A DNA stretch of 54,857 nucleotides, taken from Fibrobacteria bacterium (GTDB taxonomy: Bacteria; Fibrobacterota; Fibrobacteria; UBA11236; JADFYW01). Below the pieces are notes generated by a model. It was given only the letters and a program-made list of their open reading frames with translations, was not told where the DNA came from and did no database searches. The translations under genes were made by a program, and so were the position numbers. Below, one piece after another: positions 51,546 through 54,857 of this stretch; position 1 is the stretch's first letter, and each line of letters opens with the position of its first letter. The DNA lies in assembly GCA_015232855.1 (NCBI GenBank), contig JADFYW010000014.1, positions 1-54,857 of the forward strand, written 5' to 3'.

Positions 51546-52691
51546 CTAACGGACAAACAAACTTAGCATACCGCCAATACTCAGATTAATAAAAATTTCA
51601 TCAGCACTTCCATCTATACCTGACCCGTTAGCAGTTTCAAAGCGTTTAAACAATATACCTGCCATTCCTTCGATATGTACATATTTGAAAAATTTAAGCA
51701 TAGCCCCTGCACCAATAGTGTATGAGGTTACATCTTCAAGAAAAAACTCTCCACTTTCTGTTTGCCCTGATGTGGTTTGGACTTCATCAGAATAAAAAGT
51801 CTTTCCCATACCCAGAAATCCAAATCCAAACGACTCTACATTTTTTCCATAGGGTACAGTATACCCTCCAAGAATATTAACCAGAATATCATTTTGATGA
51901 ATTGTCCAATCAGATACTATTTCGGGATCAAACATGTCCTGGCTCAATTGCCATTTCAAACGGTTCCATTTTACATTCAGGCCTACGATTTTGGCGTATA
52001 GAACCCAGAGCTGGAATGAAACCGGTAGACCATCGCTATCCATAATATCTCCCAGATAGTATCCCCTATCCCCCTCCGTCGGTATCAAGAGGGTAGGATT
52101 AATCCCAATACTCACAAGGCCCTCAATAATATTTTCCGGCCGTTCTCTTGATTTTTCTTCAAAAAGAATTGATTGCTCACTATATAGGTCTGATTCAATA
52201 TCACTAAAAGTGGAAGCCGAAAAAGAACCAGTAAGCACTCCACCAGCTACCGGACGATTCCATCCGGGCTTAAACAAGAGATAATATGTTTCATTTGACA
52301 GCACTCTTACGACCAGGTAAGAGTTTATAAAAGAATTCAATATTTTTTCCTCATTAAGAAATCGCGCCTTAATTTGCTTAGCGGTAATACCCGGCTTTAA
52401 ATTAATGAAAGCCCAAAACAAATAATTATGCAATTTATCATTCTTATTAAGAACTTTTTCATCACACTGAATGATTTTAATGATATGGGAACCCTTTTCA
52501 GCCTCAGCACAATACCCACCCAGAGAAAGAGAATCCCCCTGCCCGCTATCTATTTGTGGAGAAGACTTGCTCTTTAAAACGAGGAAATTTGATGATATGA
52601 TTTTTGCCGATTTTTCATATTCTTTAAAATACAACTCGCCATAGGCTAAACTAGATAGCATAATGAAATATGGAAAACAAAATTTCAGCAT
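51546..52691 (-). CDS. Outer-membrane beta-barrel-like protein
   Basis: The product is 381 aa. A signal peptide (LKFCFPYFIMLSSLAYG) leads to a helical segment and then, from ~residue 145, to amphipathic strands rich in Gly and aromatics (GGVLTGSFSAST, ESFGFGFLGMGKTFYS, YTIGAGAMLKFFKY), ending in Phe-Val-Arg (GGMLSLFVR). No family was recognised. It stands alone beyond the tRNA and is likely chromosomal. Confidence 0.7.
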   Translation of the reverse strand: MLKFCFPYFIMLSSLAYGELYFKEYEKSAKIISSNFLVLKSKSSPQIDSGQGDSLSLGGYCAEAEKGSHIIKIIQCDEKVLNKNDKLHNYLFWAFINLKPGITAKQIKARFLNEEKILNSFINSYLVVRVLSNETYYLLFKPGWNRPVAGGVLTGSFSASTFSDIESDLYSEQSILFEEKSRERPENIIEGLVSIGINPTLLIPTEGDRGYYLGDIMDSDGLPVSFQLWVLYAKIVGLNVKWNRLKWQLSQDMFDPEIVSDWTIHQNDILVNILGGYTVPYGKNVESFGFGFLGMGKTFYSDEVQTTSGQTESGEFFLEDVTSYTIGAGAMLKFFKYVHIEGMAGILFKRFETANGSGIDGSADEIFINLSIGGMLSLFVR

Positions 52692-52783
52692 AATTTCGAG
52701 TTAAAATTTACTATTTTCAAAAATAAATTACCATTTTAGTTAATATTATTTAATTTTTCCAGAAAATAAAAACAGGATTTTCC

Positions 52784-53566
52784 ATGAAAAAAATAGTTCT
52801 TCTTTTATCATTATTGTTCTTTTTGTGCAACTGTGGTATGCAATACACCAGACATATCTCTTCAGACTATGAAGGCAAAAAAATTGAAGCTAAAACTTTT
52901 GGGATTTTACCGGTCACCAACATTGACCATCAACCACCCCAGGGGGGGTGTATGCTGAGTAAACCCAAACCCATTCCACTTGAAAAGATCGAACAAAACT
53001 GGGCCAATAAATTAACCAAAAACCTTACCACCAGATTTCCCAAACATAATTTTAAGGCTTTTTCTAAAGATGACTTAGAAGAAAACAATGTTTCCATTGT
53101 TTCTGTTTATGAAAAAGCAAGCAGAATGGCTTCTTCGGCGGGACTCTCACAAATTCCTATTACTAAGTCAAACCAGGTGCAGCATGTCCAGAGGCGGCAA
53201 AGTATGGAAATAAGTACAAAGCTCTCCAAACTTGACCCAAACGGCGACATTGATTTTTTTATCATTTTATCCAACCCCAAATTAAAAGGTGAAACTCAAA
53301 CCACCACCAACTACAATGCCCATGGAGGAATGACTACCAGTACTAAAACAGTCTACAGTAGTGATGTTGAAGTGACAGTGTGGGAAGCACAAACCGGTAA
53401 CCTGGTATATACAACCGGTGCATTGGGGTCGTCTTCGGGTTTCTGTTTTTTTGTATCCCCTATTGATGGAGCAGTTAATGCATCAGGATCAAAAATCACC
53501 ACACGTTTGAAAGACATCATTGCGAAAATTCTAAAGGAACACAATGATTTCGCGTCAAAAATGTAG
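52784..53566 (+). CDS. Lipoprotein of unknown function
   Basis: The product is 260 aa. The signal ends at the LCNC lipobox. The mature domain (FGILPVTNIDHQPP, LTKNLTTRFPKHNFKAF, then VEVTVWEAQTGNLVYTTGAL) resembles the GNA1162/LpoB-like group of lipoproteins that assemble an inner strand and helix around a periplasmic partner. It overlaps the YidD gene by 23 bases and starts a four-gene run. Confidence 0.75.
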   Translation: MKKIVLLLSLLFFLCNCGMQYTRHISSDYEGKKIEAKTFGILPVTNIDHQPPQGGCMLSKPKPIPLEKIEQNWANKLTKNLTTRFPKHNFKAFSKDDLEENNVSIVSVYEKASRMASSAGLSQIPITKSNQVQHVQRRQSMEISTKLSKLDPNGDIDFFIILSNPKLKGETQTTTNYNAHGGMTTSTKTVYSSDVEVTVWEAQTGNLVYTTGALGSSSGFCFFVSPIDGAVNASGSKITTRLKDIIAKILKEHNDFASKM

Positions 53567-53918
53567 CATTTTCTCTTTATTGCTATTGGTATTTTGGATA
53601 GGCAGTTTTTCCGGTGAACCATTTTCTTACTCTATCCAGGAGCCTTCCGGAGGTAATTTTTCATCAGAGGATCCCTTATATATTTTTGCGAAATCACTGC
53701 TTCAAAGCTATCAAAAAGGTTTGTCACCCTTAGACGGGCCTACCTGCCAGTTTCACCCTTCCTGTTCCGGTTATGCCCGGAAAGTTATGAGAACCAGGGG
53801 GTTCTTTTTTGGGATTTTATCAACAGGTGACCGGTTATTGCGCTGCAACCCACAAGCACACCAACATTATCAAAAATCCATCGAAAAAAACAAACTGCTG
53901 GATTTTCCTGAGGAATGA
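53544..53918 (+). CDS. yidD: YidD-like membrane protein insertion factor
   Basis: The product is 124 aa. The YidD core is clear: LLQSYQKGLSPLDGP-type start, CQFHPSCSGYARKVM, RGFFFGI and RLLRCNP. YidD assists YidC in membrane insertion. This copy has an N-terminal signal-like extension (IFSLLLLVFWIGSFSG) and lacks the usual GGxDPVP ending, so it may be an extracytoplasmic paralogue rather than the housekeeping factor beside rnpA. Confidence 0.85.
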   Translation: MISRQKCSIFSLLLLVFWIGSFSGEPFSYSIQEPSGGNFSSEDPLYIFAKSLLQSYQKGLSPLDGPTCQFHPSCSGYARKVMRTRGFFFGILSTGDRLLRCNPQAHQHYQKSIEKNKLLDFPEE

Positions 53919-54727
53919 AATACCCTATTTTTGTCATCTTTCTCTTTGTCTTTATCAACACGGCTCTCAGTGAGTGTGTTAATGACAGTGATGTTCGCTT
54001 TCTTCATTCGCTTTTAGATAACAGAGACTTTGAAACCGTTTTATTTAAAACGACGCTGCTAAAAAAAGAAAATCCTGATTGCACACCAGCGCCGTCTTTG
54101 GATCTCATAATAGGAAAAGCATATTACCATACCGGTAGGTTCTATCAATTACGGAAACTATTTCATCCCCATTTAGCATTAGAAAACCAATACCGCAGTT
54201 TCTACATGGAAAGTTTTTTACTTGATTTCCATCTACAAGGCCGTTTAGACAGCATAAGTGCACTTTTAAACCAACCCGCATTATTCTCTTCAGAAGAAGA
54301 AACCGCATATAAAATTGCAATACACTATCTCGAAAATAATCCGCGGGCTGCCTCAAATCTACTAGCACAATCAGATACACTACTTTCTACATCTGCTAAA
54401 ACAATTTCAGATATTCAGACGCTTGTGCAAATGGGTTTCAAAAGCCCTGGTCTGTCCGCTGTATATTCCATTGTCCCCGGTATTGGTTACCTGTACGCAG
54501 GAGACTGGGGGACGAGTCTGTACAGTTTGGCTCTCGTGAGCGGATGTTATGCTATTTCTGCATATTATTTTAATTATGATGGTGTTAAGAGAGGTATGTT
54601 CTTTCTTAGTATTGGTGCCATTTTTCATGTATCAAATATATATGGAGGATATAAGGCGGCAAAAAAAGTTAATGAAAAAAGGAAAATCACTTTTTTAAAA
54701 ATGTTCCACCAACTTATTTTTCCGTGA
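53915..54727 (+). CDS. Secreted protein with C-terminal membrane segments
   Basis: The product is 270 aa; its ATG overlaps the YidD stop (ATGA). A signal peptide (IFVIFLFVFINTALSE) precedes a helical TPR-like part (~25-170) and a C-terminal region with SAVYSIVPGIGYLYAGDWGT and further hydrophobic helices, as in DUF5683/TM2-like proteins. The coupling to YidD suggests a shared envelope role. Confidence 0.7.
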   Translation: MKYPIFVIFLFVFINTALSECVNDSDVRFLHSLLDNRDFETVLFKTTLLKKENPDCTPAPSLDLIIGKAYYHTGRFYQLRKLFHPHLALENQYRSFYMESFLLDFHLQGRLDSISALLNQPALFSSEEETAYKIAIHYLENNPRAASNLLAQSDTLLSTSAKTISDIQTLVQMGFKSPGLSAVYSIVPGIGYLYAGDWGTSLYSLALVSGCYAISAYYFNYDGVKRGMFFLSIGAIFHVSNIYGGYKAAKKVNEKRKITFLKMFHQLIFP

Positions 54728-54857
54728 AAATCCTCCCCTTTATTATAATAATGGTAACCGCTCTGTTTGTAGCCAAAGCAAATACATCAAATCCAGAATT
54801 TTTGGCTAAAAGATATACCATTCAAGAAAATTTTTTTTATAAAAAAATAACGGCCTG
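54724..54857 (+). CDS. Secreted protein, 5' part only (runs off the window)
   Basis: GTG at 54724 overlaps the previous stop (GTGA). The visible 44 residues begin with a signal peptide (KILPFIIIMVTALFVAKANT) and continue in frame to the window end. The overlapping start indicates it is the fourth gene of the run starting at 52784. Nothing can be said about the mature domain. Confidence 0.6.
   Translation, partial: MKILPFIIIMVTALFVAKANTSNPEFLAKRYTIQENFFYKKITA

Noticed and set aside
1-54857. CRISPR array
   Set aside because: No regularly spaced short repeats were seen on either strand.

Overview
The window is AT-rich bacterial DNA, most likely from the Fibrobacterota or a close relative. The best evidence is three long secreted proteins ending in the Fibrobacter succinogenes major paralogous (FISUMP) domain: cores such as DSRD, GTQxWMAENL, YGxLYNW, CPxGWHLPS and GFSVRC. 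A subtilase with a type IX secretion C-terminal sorting domain and many lipoproteins fit a diderm of that kind. No ribosomal or other phylogenetic marker is present, so the assignment rests on domain content.

Layout. 1-2684: a secreted beta-rich protein, a first copy of a ~150 bp dispersed repeat, a 3' fragment of a tRNA-Leu gene (a probable attachment-site scar) and an IS66 TnpA remnant. 2685-8228 (minus): a three-gene envelope operon of TlpA-like thioredoxin, CsgG/LpoB-like protein and giant FISUMP lipoprotein. 8229-8962: a divergent control region with three CRP/FNR-type palindromes and a 14-bp perfect dyad. 8963-13805: a T9SS-type subtilase and a lipoprotein. 13806-16514: decayed HTH genes and small hypothetical genes. 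16559-20998: a tightly packed operon with a treble-clef HNH-like protein, an Mrr-type nuclease, two further PD-(D/E)XK proteins and a HEPN protein. 21702-24883: a PD-(D/E)XK variant, a BRCT protein, a TIR protein and a zinc ribbon-DUF4145 protein. The last two blocks together look like a defence island.

24958-29449: phage/plasmid-like genes with strong Shine-Dalgarno sequences (RecB/Cas4-like nuclease, DUF932, SpoVG, small zinc-finger proteins). 29539-29706: a large nested inverted repeat. 29802-39760: FISUMP protein B, HEAT-repeat and propeller-like proteins, then a second CsgG-like/FISUMP pair. 40052-44080 (minus): small envelope lipoproteins and two nuclease-fold proteins. 44313-50932: a replication and integration module consisting of a stand-alone sigma-54 activator, a matching -24/-12 promoter with an upstream dyad, a small HTH protein, a primase split over two genes (zinc-finger part; Toprim plus SF3 helicase), paired AACCGGTT inverted repeats, an excisionase-like protein and a tyrosine integrase. 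This ends beside an intact tRNA-Asn (51229-51304, minus). 51546-54857: host-like envelope genes, including YidD.

Interpretation. The right half up to the tRNA-Asn reads as an integrative element carrying surface-protein cargo. Its replication operon appears to be switched on by its own sigma-54 activator. The left boundary is not visible: no second copy of the tRNA-Asn 3' end was seen. The most novel-looking parts are the multi-nuclease operon, the repeated CsgG-like/FISUMP gene pair, the self-contained sigma-54 switch and the nested hairpin locus.
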